A DNA stretch of 64,000 nt from Lachnospiraceae bacterium (GCA_021770245.1 JAETRI010000005.1:1-64000), one strand, 5' to 3'; counted from the stretch's first letter, positions 8,726 through 17,436 are shown. Made by a program: numbers and translations. The notes: generated by a model from the sequence alone, not told the origin.

Positions 8726-8771
8726 GCCTGAAGGATACCGGCTGTGGCGGGCGGTATCCTTCAGGCTTTTT
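8726..8771 (+). terminator. Rho-independent terminator after galT
   Basis: A perfect 15-bp stem, GCCTGAAGGATACCG (8726-8740) with its complement at 8752-8766, an 11-nt loop, then TTTTT at 8767-8771. It ends the galK-galT unit and insulates the IclR promoter 56 bp further on. Confidence 0.93.
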
Positions 8772-8826
8772 ATATACATGGCAGGGATAAGCGGTACAGC
8801 ATTTTGTATTTTATGTGTGGCGCCGA

Positions 8827-8855
8827 TTGACAAACCCTTTAAAAAGAGGTATATT
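8827..8855 (+). promoter_or_regulatory. Sigma-A-type promoter for the IclR/fucI unit
   Basis: TTGACA (8827-8832), a 17-nt spacer, TATATT (8850-8855): a near-consensus promoter, about 93 nt ahead of the IclR start, in an AT-rich stretch. Confidence 0.8.
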
Positions 8856-8875
8856 GTTTTTATAAAAATAAATAA

Positions 8876-8902
8876 TGTTTAATAATAATAAACAAATGTT
8901 TA
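8876..8902 (+). promoter_or_regulatory. Candidate operator, TGTTTA palindrome
   Basis: TGTTTA (8876-8881) and TAAACA (8889-8894) form an inverted repeat with a 7-nt AT spacer, and a third TGTTTA half-site follows at 8897-8902. Its position just downstream of the -10 box fits a roadblock or repressor site. IclR-family proteins bind short palindromes and often control their own promoter, so autoregulation by the adjacent gene is the simplest reading. Confidence 0.5.
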
Positions 8903-8947
8903 GGGCCGGGGACGACGGTCAGGCGGCCGGCGGGGAGAGAACGGAGT

Positions 8948-9721
8948 ATGGAAGAATCCTATAAAAAAGAGTCCATGGAAACGGACGTGAAGGTAAAGTC
9001 TTTGGTAAAAGCGGTTCAGGTGCTGGAATGTTTTACCGAGGAAAAGCCCAGCCTGGGTATTTCCGAAATGGCGGGTATGCTGGGGTATAATAAAACCACC
9101 ATATACAATATTGTAGCCACCTTTGCGTCTCTGGGATATCTGGTGCAGGATCCTGTTACGCAGAAATACAGTCTTGGGCTGAAACTGCTTCATTTCGGCT
9201 ATATCATTAACAGCCGAATCACATTGTCGGCAGCGTTGGAACCGTATTTGCAGAAAATAGCGGATGCAACCAGAGAAACGGTGTATTTGGGGATTCCCTA
9301 TGAAAGCAGGGTGCTCTATCTGGATACGAAGACGCCGGGGGCAGCGTTCCAAAGGCCTATTCTCGGAGAGAAGGCGCCTATGTACTGTACCGGACTGGGA
9401 AAATGTCTGCTGGCTTTTCGGACGGACAGGGACTTTTCGGATATACCGGATCCGCTTCCGGCATATACGGTGAATACGATTACCGGTAAGGCGGAGCTGT
9501 TAAAGGAGCTGGACGGAATCAGGCAGAGGGGGTATGCCGTGGACAACATGGAGCATGAATTCGGGATTTCCTGTGTGGCCGTTCCGTTATTCGGGCAGGC
9601 AAAGGAGGTGATCGGCGCTGTCAGTGTGTCGGGTCCGTCCCTTCGCTTTACGGAGGAATCGATGCCGAAGATCTATAGGATGATGGCAGATATCCTAGCA
9701 GAAGTGCAGTACATATATTAA
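8948..9721 (+). CDS. IclR-family transcriptional regulator
   Basis: 257 aa. The HTH is in residues ~15-75 (SLVKAVQVLECFTEEKPSLGISEMAGMLG...TTIYNIVATFASLGYLVQD) and the C-terminal effector domain about 85-255 (ETVYLGIPYESRVLYLD; GLGKCLLAF). Members usually respond to a sugar acid or an aromatic or sugar catabolite. The stop is only 36 bp before fucI, so the regulator and the isomerase almost certainly share a transcript and a pathway. The start follows GGGGAGAG. Confidence 0.92.
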   Translation: MEESYKKESMETDVKVKSLVKAVQVLECFTEEKPSLGISEMAGMLGYNKTTIYNIVATFASLGYLVQDPVTQKYSLGLKLLHFGYIINSRITLSAALEPYLQKIADATRETVYLGIPYESRVLYLDTKTPGAAFQRPILGEKAPMYCTGLGKCLLAFRTDRDFSDIPDPLPAYTVNTITGKAELLKELDGIRQRGYAVDNMEHEFGISCVAVPLFGQAKEVIGAVSVSGPSLRFTEESMPKIYRMMADILAEVQYIY

Positions 9722-9728
9722 CGGGAGT

Positions 9729-9752
9729 GCGTGCTTTGCACGCGGATGGGAG
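9729..9752 (+). repeat. Family A start-site hairpin before fucI
   Basis: Stem GCGTGC / GCACGC (9729-9734 with 9738-9743), loop TTT, then GGATGGGAGC; the stem foot is 14 nt before ATG 9758. The arm sequence differs from other copies but is fully paired. Confidence 0.72.
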
Positions 9753-9757
9753 CAAAT

Positions 9758-11554
9758 ATGGCAGAGAACAGATACATAGGAAAATATCCGGTGATCGGCA
9801 TAAGGCCGGTGATAGACGCCAGACGCGGATATCTGGATGTGAGGGGATCTTTGGAGGAACAGACCAGGAATATGGCATTGTCGGCCAAACGTCTGTTTGA
9901 AGAGAAGCTCCGGTATTCCAACGGGGAACAGGTACAGGTGGTCATCTCTCCCACGACTATCGGCCGCGCAGCGGAGGCGGCGCGGTGTGCGGATTATTTT
10001 GAGCGGGAGGGCGTGGCTGTCACGCTGACCGTGACGCCCTGCTGGTGTTATGGGGCGGAAACCATGGATATGTCTCCGCATACCATCAAGGGCGTGTGGG
10101 GCTTTAACGGGACGGAGCGCCCCGGAGCGGTCTATCTGGCTTCCGTGCTGGCAACCCATGCCCAGAAAGGCCTGCCCGCATTCGGCATCTATGGACATGA
10201 CGTGCAGGAGGCGGATTCTACGGAAATCCCTGCAGACGTGGAAGAGAAGCTTCTCCGATTCGGACGTGCGGCGGTCGCCGCCGCAACCATGCGCGGAAAA
10301 TCTTACCTGCAGATCGGTTCCGTCTGTATGGGGATCGGCGGCTCGATCATCGATCCGGCTTTCCTGGAAGAATACCTCGGTATGCGCGTGGAGTCCGTGG
10401 ATGAGGTGGAAATCCTGCGCCGTATGGAAAAGGGGATCTACGATCAGGAAGAATTTGAAAAGGCCTATCGATGGACCAGGAAGTACTGCAGGGAGGGATT
10501 CGATAAAAATCCGGTCGAAATTCAAAAAACGCCCGAGGAAAAGGAAGAGGACTGGAAATTTGTGGTCAAGACCATGTGCATCATCAAGGATTTGATGAAC
10601 GGGAATCAAAATCTTCCGAAGGGAAACGAAGAAGAGATGCTGGGCCACAATGCCATTGCGGCCGGCTTCCAGGGACAGAGACAGTGGACGGATTATTATC
10701 CGAACTGCGATTTCGCGGAGGCGCTGTTAAATACCACTTTTGACTGGAACGGCGCCAGGGAGCCCTATATCCTGGCTACGGAAAACGATGTGTTAAACGG
10801 TCTGGGCATGCTGTTTTTAAAGCTTCTTACGAACCGGGCACAGATCTTTGCGGACGTGCGCACCTATTGGAGCCCTGAGGCGGTGAAAAAGGCGGCCGGA
10901 TATGAGCTGGAGGGTGCAGCGAAGGAAGCCGGCGGATTTATTCACCTGATCAATTCCGGAGCGGCGTGTCTCGACGCCTGCGGCAGAGCCAGGGACGCGG
11001 AGGGAAATCCGGTTATGAAGCCATGGTATGAGGTTACGGATGAGGATCAGGCGGCTATCCTGGAGGCAACCACCTGGAACGAAGCGGATTTCGGGTATTT
11101 CAGGGGAGGCGGTTATTCGTCCAGATTTGTTACAAAGGCCCAGATGCCCGTGACCATGATACGGCTGAATCTGGTAAAGGGCCTGGGGCCCGTGCTTCAG
11201 ATCGCAGAAGGCTGGACCGTGCAGCTGCCCGACGAGGTGACGGATATCCTGTGGAAACGGACGGATTACACCTGGCCCTGCACCTGGTTTGCCCCGAGAT
11301 GCGACGGGAAAGAAGGACCCTTCCGTGATGCCTACAGCGTGATGAACAACTGGGGGGCAAATCATGGGGCTATCAGCTACGGGCACATCGGCGCCGATCT
11401 TATTACGATGTGTTCCATGCTGCGTATCCCCGTAAGCATGCATAATGTGGCGGAGGATAAGATCTTCCGTCCTGCGGTATGGAATGCCTTTGGCATGGAC
11501 AAGGAAGGACAGGACTACAGGGCATGCGCGGCTTTCGGGCCGCTGTATAAATAG
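9758..11554 (+). CDS. fucI: L-fucose isomerase
   Basis: 598 aa, the normal size for FucI, which converts L-fucose to L-fuculose (also D-arabinose to D-ribulose) using Mn2+. Recognisable family stretches are [19 protein letters not shown] at the N-terminus, [13 protein letters not shown], and [15 protein letters not shown], which carries the metal-binding Glu and Asp of the family. I chose ATG 9758 because it follows the GGGAGC site of the family A element; a 9-codon upstream extension would start inside the hairpin. No fuculokinase or aldolase is in the window. A stem-loop at 11596 follows. Confidence 0.95.
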   Translation: MAENRYIGKYPVIGIRPVIDARRGYLDVRGSLEEQTRNMALSAKRLFEEKLRYSNGEQVQVVISPTTIGRAAEAARCADYFEREGVAVTLTVTPCWCYGAETMDMSPHTIKGVWGFNGTERPGAVYLASVLATHAQKGLPAFGIYGHDVQEADSTEIPADVEEKLLRFGRAAVAAATMRGKSYLQIGSVCMGIGGSIIDPAFLEEYLGMRVESVDEVEILRRMEKGIYDQEEFEKAYRWTRKYCREGFDKNPVEIQKTPEEKEEDWKFVVKTMCIIKDLMNGNQNLPKGNEEEMLGHNAIAAGFQGQRQWTDYYPNCDFAEALLNTTFDWNGAREPYILATENDVLNGLGMLFLKLLTNRAQIFADVRTYWSPEAVKKAAGYELEGAAKEAGGFIHLINSGAACLDACGRARDAEGNPVMKPWYEVTDEDQAAILEATTWNEADFGYFRGGGYSSRFVTKAQMPVTMIRLNLVKGLGPVLQIAEGWTVQLPDEVTDILWKRTDYTWPCTWFAPRCDGKEGPFRDAYSVMNNWGANHGAISYGHIGADLITMCSMLRIPVSMHNVAEDKIFRPAVWNAFGMDKEGQDYRACAAFGPLYK

Positions 11555-11595
11555 AATCGCCGCCGCGTTTTGCGGACGGACTGCGGGAAACGAAG

Positions 11596-11622
11596 GGCGC
11601 AGGAGGAGATCCCTCCTGCGCC
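11596..11622 (+). terminator. Stem-loop terminator after fucI
   Basis: GGCGCAGGAGG (11596-11606) pairs perfectly with 11612-11622 around a 5-nt loop, followed by TAAAATTATTT. The U-tract is interrupted, so termination may be incomplete. Confidence 0.62.
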
Positions 11623-11644
11623 TAAAATTATTTAGGAAACAAGA

Positions 11645-11675
11645 CAAACAGATGACCTGTTTGGAGCGCTATAAT
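11645..11675 (+). promoter_or_regulatory. Promoter -10 with overlapping palindrome, WYL operon
   Basis: A perfect inverted repeat CAAACAG-N5-CTGTTTG (11645-11663) stands where a -35 would lie, 6 nt before a TATAAT box (11670-11675). The WYL regulator starts 46 nt downstream. The palindrome is a good candidate operator for that regulator, or for an activator replacing the missing -35; both are inference. Confidence 0.6.
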
Positions 11676-11721
11676 AGCGACAGTATCAAAGGCTATGTCT
11701 GCGATATGTGGGGGGAGCATT

Positions 11722-12651
11722 ATGAAAATCGACAGATTAATAGGCATTCTGTCCATCCTGCTGCAGAAGGATGTGGTTACGGCCCCCAGTCTGGCGGAAC
11801 ACTTTGAGGTTTCCAGACGGACGATTGGCAGGGACATTGACGCCCTGTGTCAGGCGGGGATCCCGATTGTGACCAGGCAGGGCGCCAACGGGGGAATCTC
11901 CATCATGGAGAACTACAAAATAAGCAGAACCCTTCTTACCAACCGGGAGATGCAGGACATCCTTGCCGGACTGCGCAGCCTGGACAGCATCAACGGGACA
12001 AACCGGTACGGGCAGCTGATGGAAAAGCTGTCGGCTGGCTCCTCGGACTTTATGAGCGGGAACCAGTCCGTGCTGATCGATCTTTCATCCTGGTATAAGG
12101 CCTCCCTGGCGCCCAAAATAGAATTGATCCGCAGCGCGATCGATCTCTCCCGGGAGATGGAATTTCTCTATTTTGCGCCTCATGGAGAAAGCGTAAGGAG
12201 GATTGAGCCGTACTATCTGATTTTCAGATGGTCGAGCTGGTATGTATGGGGGTGGTGCAGGGAGCGGGAAGATTACCGCCTGTTTAAGCTGAATCGGATG
12301 GAAGAGGTACGGATTACGGAGGAGAGCTTCACGAAACGGACCGTACCCCTGCCGGATCTGAGCAATGAACGGATCTTTCCCGGAGGTATCCGCGTCAAGG
12401 CGGTGTTCGATGCGAGGTGTAAATGGAGGCTGGTGGAGGAGTTCGGCAGGGGGTGCTACGAAGAACTGCCGGACGGGAAGCTTTTGTTCCGGGCGGATTA
12501 TACGGATCCGGATAATCTGCTTTCCTGGCTTTTCTCCTTCCGGGATCAGGCAGTGCTTCTGGAACCGGAGGAGCTTAGGCGCGAGATGGAAGGGATATTG
12601 GAGCGGATGGCAAAAGGCTACGGGGAGAGGAAAAAATCCCCTCCGAATTGA
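11722..12651 (+). CDS. HTH/WYL-domain transcriptional regulator (YafY-type)
   Basis: 309 aa from ATG 11722. The DeoR-like HTH is in residues ~1-60 (RLIGILSILLQKDVVTAPSLAEHFEVSRRTIGRDIDAL) and the WYL domain about 140-220 (FLYFAPHGESVRRIEPYYLIFRWSSWYVWGWCRERED), then a C-terminal wing domain. These regulators sense a small ligand or nucleic acid through the WYL domain. GGGGGAG precedes this ATG; the upstream in-frame ATG has no ribosome site. The stop codon TGA lies inside a repeat copy (12645-12666), and a DUF3795/GyrI pair follows. Confidence 0.92.
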   Translation: MKIDRLIGILSILLQKDVVTAPSLAEHFEVSRRTIGRDIDALCQAGIPIVTRQGANGGISIMENYKISRTLLTNREMQDILAGLRSLDSINGTNRYGQLMEKLSAGSSDFMSGNQSVLIDLSSWYKASLAPKIELIRSAIDLSREMEFLYFAPHGESVRRIEPYYLIFRWSSWYVWGWCREREDYRLFKLNRMEEVRITEESFTKRTVPLPDLSNERIFPGGIRVKAVFDARCKWRLVEEFGRGCYEELPDGKLLFRADYTDPDNLLSWLFSFRDQAVLLEPEELRREMEGILERMAKGYGERKKSPPN

Positions 12652-12785
12652 GAGCCGCCTTGCGGCATGAAAGGGGTTAGGTTGAAAAAAGGCCTGATGG
12701 CCTTTTTTCAACCGGGAATTTGTGCTGCCGCACAAAGTTCCCTTTGAATTGAGAGCCGCCTTGCGGCGGCAGAATGGTGGTTAAA
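12645..12785 (+). repeat. Composite hairpin array between WYL and DUF3795 genes
   Basis: A 22-bp direct repeat (12645-12666 and 12746-12767, core GAGCCGCCTTGCGGC) flanks two hairpins: GGTTGAAAAAAGGCC with its complement (12680-12694 / 12699-12713, loop TGAT) and GGGAATTTGTG / CACAAAgTTCCC (12714-12742, one bulged G). The second repeat copy continues as the family B start cassette (hairpin, AGAATGGTGGTTAAA, ATG 12786). The first copy contains the stop codon of the WYL gene. Confidence 0.82.
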
Positions 12786-13085
12786 ATGACGGAAAACAAA
12801 TTGAATTTAAGCTGCTGTGGGACAAACTGCGCCGTCTGCAGCTTCTATGGCGGCATGTGTGCCGGATGTAACGAATGTGAAGGAAAAGTATTCCACGCGC
12901 CTAAGGGCAGCGCCTGCCGGATCTATGAATGCTCCGTTCAAAAGAACGGATACGAAAACTGCAAAGACTGTGCCAAGCTGCCCTGCGACATCTGGAAGGC
13001 TACAAAGGATCCTTCCATGTCGGACGAGGAATTTGAGAATTCCATCAGAGAGCGTATCAATAACCTGAAAGGAAGTATGAATTGA
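12786..13085 (+). CDS. DUF3795 cysteine-rich protein
   Basis: 99 aa from ATG 12786. Ten cysteines in metal-site-like spacing (SCCGTNCAVCSFYGGMCAGC; CRIYEC; CKDCAKLPCDIW) match DUF3795, a small putative zinc-binding family of unknown role. An in-frame ATG 12 nt upstream (12774) is possible. The 28 nt up to and including ATG 12786 are identical to those before the YitT gene at 48463, which argues that the second ATG is the intended start. It overlaps the GyrI-like gene by one base. The WYL + DUF3795 + GyrI trio suggests a shared small-molecule or metal response. Confidence 0.88.
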   Translation: MTENKLNLSCCGTNCAVCSFYGGMCAGCNECEGKVFHAPKGSACRIYECSVQKNGYENCKDCAKLPCDIWKATKDPSMSDEEFENSIRERINNLKGSMN

Positions 13086-13735
13086 TGGCCTTTGACTATA
13101 AAAAGGAATACAGAGAATTTTATCTGCCGGGGAAAAAGCCGGAAATCGTCGCCGTCCCCCGTATGAATTACATAGCCGTGCCCGGAAAAGGCGATCCGAA
13201 CGAAGAGGGCGGAGCATATAAAAAGGCGGTCGGCGTGCTGTATGCCATTGCGTATACCATTAAAATGAGCAAAATGGGGGATCATCGCATCGACGGCTAT
13301 TTTGACTTCGTGGTGCCGCCCCTGGAGGGACTTTGGTGGCAGGAGGGCGTGGAAGGATTCGATTACACGAAAAAATCCGCCTTTCAATGGATCGCCATGA
13401 TCCGTCTGCCCGATTTTGTCACACGGGAGGATTTCGCCTGGGCCAGACAGGAGGCGTCCGAAAAAAAGAAGACAGACTGTTCCTGTGCCGAATTTTTCAC
13501 GCTGGAAGAGGGACTGTGCGTCCAGATCATGCATATAGGCCCTTATGAAGAGGAGGCGGCCTCCGTGGTTTTGATGGACAAGCTGGCAGAGGAAAAGGGA
13601 TACCGCAGCGATTTCACCGAGGTGCGGCGGCATCATGAAATCTATCTGTCGGATGTGAGAAAAACGGCTCCCGAAAGATGGAGGACGGTGATCCGCCATC
13701 CCGTGGCGCCCTCTGCCGGCAGAACGGATGACTAA
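13085..13735 (+). CDS. GyrI-like small-molecule-binding protein
   Basis: 216 aa from ATG 13085, which shares its A with the TGA of the DUF3795 gene (translational coupling). The sequence (VAVPRMNYIAVPGKGDPNEEG; VVPPLEGLWW; LCVQIMHIGPYEEEAASV; YRSDFTEVRRHHEIYLSD) fits the stand-alone GyrI-like ligand-binding family related to effector domains of MerR and AraC multidrug regulators. It has no DNA-binding domain of its own. Together with the WYL regulator it may buffer or present a xenobiotic; that role is inference. A TTG one codon upstream is the less likely start. Confidence 0.88.
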   Translation: MAFDYKKEYREFYLPGKKPEIVAVPRMNYIAVPGKGDPNEEGGAYKKAVGVLYAIAYTIKMSKMGDHRIDGYFDFVVPPLEGLWWQEGVEGFDYTKKSAFQWIAMIRLPDFVTREDFAWARQEASEKKKTDCSCAEFFTLEEGLCVQIMHIGPYEEEAASVVLMDKLAEEKGYRSDFTEVRRHHEIYLSDVRKTAPERWRTVIRHPVAPSAGRTDD

Positions 13736-13840
13736 GCGACGGGGGCGGACGGATCTGCCATGCCCTGCGGGCATGCTTCACGGCCGTCTGCCGGGTAAAA
13801 GGGGCCGTTAAGAGCTCCCGAATCATACGGAAGTAATACA

Positions 13841-13878
13841 ACAGACCGCATGAGATCCGTGGAAATCATGCGGTCTGT
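13841..13878. terminator. Hairpin between converging genes
   Basis: A perfect 13-bp stem (ACAGACCGCATGA at 13841-13853 with 13866-13878), 12-nt loop. It lies between the GyrI-like gene and the minus-strand oxidoreductase that converge here. There is no proper T-run on either side, so it is a weak bidirectional terminator at best. Confidence 0.5.
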
Positions 13879-13931
13879 GGCATTACGCTCAAACACTGCA
13901 GCGGCTTCTTTGGCGCCGTGTGAAGACAATC

Positions 13932-14876
13932 CTACAGATTGGCATACATCGGTCCGGCCGCTGCGGAATAGCTCTGCCAGAACCGGCCGCCGTTGAAGGA
14001 AGGCTGGACGGTATCCAGTTCCTCCAGGGACACGGCTCTGCCGTCCGCGGCGCGGGAAGCCGCCCCGGCCAGCATGATCCGGACGGACTCCAGAAGATCA
14101 GAGACGGGAACCAGAAGGCTGGGCTTTCCCTCCATGTAATTACAGATCTGTTCCAGCAATGCCCGATAGAGACGGGAGGAATCGATGGTGAATACATGGG
14201 TGGTCTTGGTGGTCATGACGGTGACGGCGAAGGGCTGCCAGAGGCCTGTAAAGGTGTTATACAGGAAGCTTTTCCCGCTGTCGTACTGGACGTAGTAGCT
14301 TTCACAGTATTTCCCGTCCGCCTGGGAGCGGCCCAGGTATTTCACCCAGCGGGCCCCGGTACCCAGGAGCGCGCCGGCAGCCTCCACGATATGGATACCG
14401 TAGTTGAATTCGTCCACGCCGCTGGTGCCGAACAGCTGTACCGTTTCGCCGCGCTCCTCTATGGGCCGGCTCAGATATTCCCGGATCTCATAACAATAAC
14501 GCACGCTGGAGCAGCCCAGAATGACGGCTCCGTTCCCGGTAAGTTCTTCTACCCGTCTGCAGTCCTCCAGATTGCCGACCAGAGGTTTGTCGATGAAAAC
14601 CGGTTTCTTCCGGTCAAAAAAAGGCTGGGCACAGCGTAAATGATCGTCCCAGTTACAGCCATGGATAAAACCGATATCGCACATATCCGCCAATTCTTCC
14701 AGGCTGTCGCAGCGTTTCTCAAGTCCAAACCGACGGATAAAACCGTCTACTTCCGCATTCCGGCGGAACGAGTCGTCATATACCCCCACGTATTTCGCCC
14801 GGCCCATCTGTTCCAGGGCTTCCCCAAAGCCCAGGGGATGGGACGTATCGATGTTGACAGCTCCGATCCGTATCAT
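13932..14876 (-). CDS. Gfo/Idh/MocA-family oxidoreductase
   Basis: 314 aa, slightly short for the family. The N-terminal Rossmann segment begins IRIGAVNIDTSHPLGFGEAL, in which the usual GxGxxG is not evident; the family dinucleotide-site lysine is in the FIDKPLVG stretch near residue 97. The C-terminal half (VDEFNYGIHIVEAAGALLG) carries the typical substrate-site His. These enzymes oxidise or reduce sugars or inositols with NAD(P). AGGAGGA precedes ATG 14876. It lies 209 bp downstream of an AraC regulator on the same strand and probably shares its regulation. Confidence 0.88.
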   Translation of the reverse strand: MIRIGAVNIDTSHPLGFGEALEQMGRAKYVGVYDDSFRRNAEVDGFIRRFGLEKRCDSLEELADMCDIGFIHGCNWDDHLRCAQPFFDRKKPVFIDKPLVGNLEDCRRVEELTGNGAVILGCSSVRYCYEIREYLSRPIEERGETVQLFGTSGVDEFNYGIHIVEAAGALLGTGARWVKYLGRSQADGKYCESYYVQYDSGKSFLYNTFTGLWQPFAVTVMTTKTTHVFTIDSSRLYRALLEQICNYMEGKPSLLVPVSDLLESVRIMLAGAASRAADGRAVSLEELDTVQPSFNGGRFWQSYSAAAGPMYANL

Positions 14877-15085
14877 TTTAATATCCTCCTCCTATTTTGG
14901 CATGCTCTTTCCGGTCGTTTCCCCTGCCCTGGGCCGTACTCTTTCGGACGGCCTCTTTGCAGGGAATCCTACAGCTTCATGGTATCACGGAGAATGGCAG
15001 AAGGCTTTGCAGATTTTACGGCTTTTTTTGCACTTTAACCGTTTCCGCGCGCTATTAAAGGAAGTGGAACGTTTCCGGCAGGGGT

Positions 15086-15913
15086 TTACGGAAAGGTAAA
15101 GTAGCGGTTCCTGGAGTTGAGCATCCGATATTCTATGGGGGTGCAGTTTTCTTTGCTTTTAAAATAGCGGCTGAAATAGTGGATACTCTGAAATCCCACC
15201 AGCTCGGCAATATCACCGATGGAGGTGTCGGTATTGACCAAGAGCTCCCGGGCCTTCTGCATGCGGATGGAGTTGACGTAACGGATGGGGGTGGTATTGT
15301 AGAGCTCCTTGAACATGTTGGTCAGCGTGGTTTTACTGGCGTGGGCTGCCAGGGCCATGTCGTCCAGGCTGATAATATGGGAATAATGAACCTGGATGTA
15401 TTCCATCAGGGCCGCCACATTGACTCCCCGATAGGTCTGTACCGGCTCCGGCTCCGGACTCCGGGACTGGAGGGCGGGCGTATCGTCGGACGCTTCCCGA
15501 ATCAAATTGACGAGCATTTCAAACAGGTGGTTACAGATGGTGGGATAATAATACTTCTGCCGTTTTGTGCTTTCCCGGATAATCCTTTCGAAACAGTGTA
15601 CATACCAAGAATAATTCCCGGAGACGAAGGGCAGGCTGATTCCGGTGAGATCCTCGAAGAGAGGCTGGCTTTGGACGGAAAATTTGATATCCAGTATATG
15701 GGGGAAATGATTGGGAGCAGCGTGAATGGCATGAAACTGCTGGGGCAGGACCAGATAGATCTGTTTCGGAGACACGGGATAATCATCGTTTTCGATCATC
15801 ATCTGGCAGCTGCCTTCCGAAAAGGCAAACAGCTGAAAAAAGGTGTGGTTATGAGGATCGTTTTCCCAATTCTGACGGTACTCTCCGCACCAAAGTACGC
15901 TGCACGCATTCAT
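15086..15913 (-). CDS. AraC-family transcriptional regulator
   Basis: 275 aa. The N-terminal cupin sensor spans residues ~15-130 (HNHTFFQLFAFSEGSCQMMIENDDYPVSPKQIYLVLP) and the C-terminal double HTH about 175-275 (LDDMALAAHASKTTLTNMFKELYNTTPIRYVNSIRMQKARELL; IGDIAELVGFQSIHYFSRYFKSKENCTPIEYR). GGAGG precedes ATG 15913. It is divergent from the glycan operon starting at 16152, with back-to-back promoters in the 238-bp gap, so it is the best candidate regulator of that operon. Confidence 0.93.
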   Translation of the reverse strand: MNACSVLWCGEYRQNWENDPHNHTFFQLFAFSEGSCQMMIENDDYPVSPKQIYLVLPQQFHAIHAAPNHFPHILDIKFSVQSQPLFEDLTGISLPFVSGNYSWYVHCFERIIRESTKRQKYYYPTICNHLFEMLVNLIREASDDTPALQSRSPEPEPVQTYRGVNVAALMEYIQVHYSHIISLDDMALAAHASKTTLTNMFKELYNTTPIRYVNSIRMQKARELLVNTDTSIGDIAELVGFQSIHYFSRYFKSKENCTPIEYRMLNSRNRYFTFP

Positions 15914-16006
15914 AGATACCTCCGTTTCTGCGCAGATATTCCGCGCCTTGATGCCGCGGCCCGATCGAAAGTCCCGGGTTTGGCTCCATAACTTACTATG
16001 AAAATA

Positions 16007-16035
16007 AGTATAAATCCCTTTTTGTGCCTCCGCAA
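16007..16035 (-). promoter_or_regulatory. Promoter of the AraC gene
   Basis: On the minus strand TTGCGG (16035-16030), a 17-nt spacer, TATACT (16012-16007); the start codon is about 94 nt further. It is paired back-to-back with the plus-strand promoter at 16072. Confidence 0.6.
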
Positions 16036-16071
16036 GGACAGTGGTTTTTTTTCCAAAAAATTACGTTTAAT

Positions 16072-16100
16072 TTGCAAAGCAATCCGAAAATCGATATGTT
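16072..16100 (+). promoter_or_regulatory. Promoter of the glycan-use operon
   Basis: TTGCAA (16072-16077), a 17-nt spacer, TATGTT (16095-16100), 52 nt before the first gene at 16152. The -10 is imperfect, as expected for an activator-dependent promoter. Confidence 0.55.
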
Positions 16101-16151
16101 ATGATCTTTTTAAGCCACGGGGGATGAGCCAAAAGAGAAAGGGGAGGCAGG

Positions 16152-17417
16152 ATGGCGGGGAAAATAGAAGGGGTTTTGTTGCAGTTTGACAGGGAACCGC
16201 TGATACAGCCGTTCGGATTCAAAGGGGGATATCTGGACGAGTTGTGGCAGAGCTTCTGCGAGATCCGTACGTCGGACGGAAAGGCCGGTACGGGGAGGGG
16301 AGTGCAGAGCGTGCTTTGGGCGGATGCGGTTACCTTTGCGGGGCATTCTCAGGCAGGCGCCAACGCGATGATGCTCGCGGTGACGGAAAAGGCGCTTGAC
16401 CTGTTAAAGGGAAGGGAATTTACGGATCCATGTGACTTGATGCACGTCGTCTTTCCACAATGCTATTCTTATGCTTCCCAGGTTACGGGCAATGACAGGC
16501 TGCCGGCCACCTTTGTCTTAAACGCGCTTGTCCCGGTGGACTTCGCGCTTTGGCAGATTGCGGCGGCCGAGGAGGGATGGGAAGATTTTTCACGTCTGGC
16601 AGAGCGCTTCTGCCCGTCCATGAACCGGCGGCATGGGAAATTGGGGGCCATTCCGCTGATCAGCTACAACACCCAAGACGAAGAGGTGGAAGCGCTTCTT
16701 GAGGAAGGGATTTTCCTGTTAAAAATTAAAATCGGATCCAACCCGGGCGGACGCGGCGACCTGGAGGAAATGTGCCGCTGGGATGTGGAACGCCTGCGGC
16801 GGATCCATGAGATCGCGGCCCGCTATGAGACGCCGTATACTGACTGCGGCCATCCGGTCTATTATCTGGATGCCAACGGGCGCTACGATAACAGGGAACG
16901 CCTTGAGACGTTCTTAAAGGGAGCGGCGGACTGCGGCGCCCTGGAACGGATCGTCCTCCTGGAGGAGCCCTTTTCGGAGGATGCGGGGATATCCGTAAGA
17001 GGCCTTCCCGTGCGCATCGCAGGAGACGAGAGCATCCATAGCGCCGAGGACGCTGTCCGGTGTATCGACGGATTGGGATACGGGGCGGTGGCGCTAAAGC
17101 CCATTGCCAAAACGCTCAGCGCCACGCTGGAGATCTACGGGCAGGCGGCGAAACGCGGGATTCCCTGTTTCTGTGCGGACTTGACCGTTCCTCCTGCCAT
17201 GCTGGAATGGAACATGCAGGTGGCGGCCAGGATCGGAACCGTTCCCGGCCTGAAAACAGGGGTGGTGGAAAGCAATGGCGCGCAGAATTACCGAAACTGG
17301 GATAGACTATTGCAAAGCACGGGCCATCCGGATGCCGGCTGGCTGCATCCCCGGGACGGCGTGTTTGATATGACAGATTTTTATTCACAATGCAACGTAT
17401 TCCGGCACGGAGCTTAA
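16152..17417 (+). CDS. Enolase-superfamily (MR/MLE) enzyme
   Basis: 421 aa. The C-terminal barrel shows the muconate-lactonising-enzyme pattern: KxK in LLKIKIG (~residue 191), metal ligands in DANGRYDN, LLEEPFSED and IAGDES, and a final Lys in ALKPIAKT. Two opposed lysines place it nearer the dipeptide epimerase/OSBS-like subgroup than the mandelate racemase subgroup, so it may be an epimerase, cycloisomerase or dehydratase. The substrate is not evident. GGGGAGG precedes ATG 16152. It is the first gene of the operon and presumably acts on an acid derived from the imported glycan. Confidence 0.85.
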   Translation: MAGKIEGVLLQFDREPLIQPFGFKGGYLDELWQSFCEIRTSDGKAGTGRGVQSVLWADAVTFAGHSQAGANAMMLAVTEKALDLLKGREFTDPCDLMHVVFPQCYSYASQVTGNDRLPATFVLNALVPVDFALWQIAAAEEGWEDFSRLAERFCPSMNRRHGKLGAIPLISYNTQDEEVEALLEEGIFLLKIKIGSNPGGRGDLEEMCRWDVERLRRIHEIAARYETPYTDCGHPVYYLDANGRYDNRERLETFLKGAADCGALERIVLLEEPFSEDAGISVRGLPVRIAGDESIHSAEDAVRCIDGLGYGAVALKPIAKTLSATLEIYGQAAKRGIPCFCADLTVPPAMLEWNMQVAARIGTVPGLKTGVVESNGAQNYRNWDRLLQSTGHPDAGWLHPRDGVFDMTDFYSQCNVFRHGA

Positions 17418-17436
17418 GAGCCTGCATGAACGGAGA

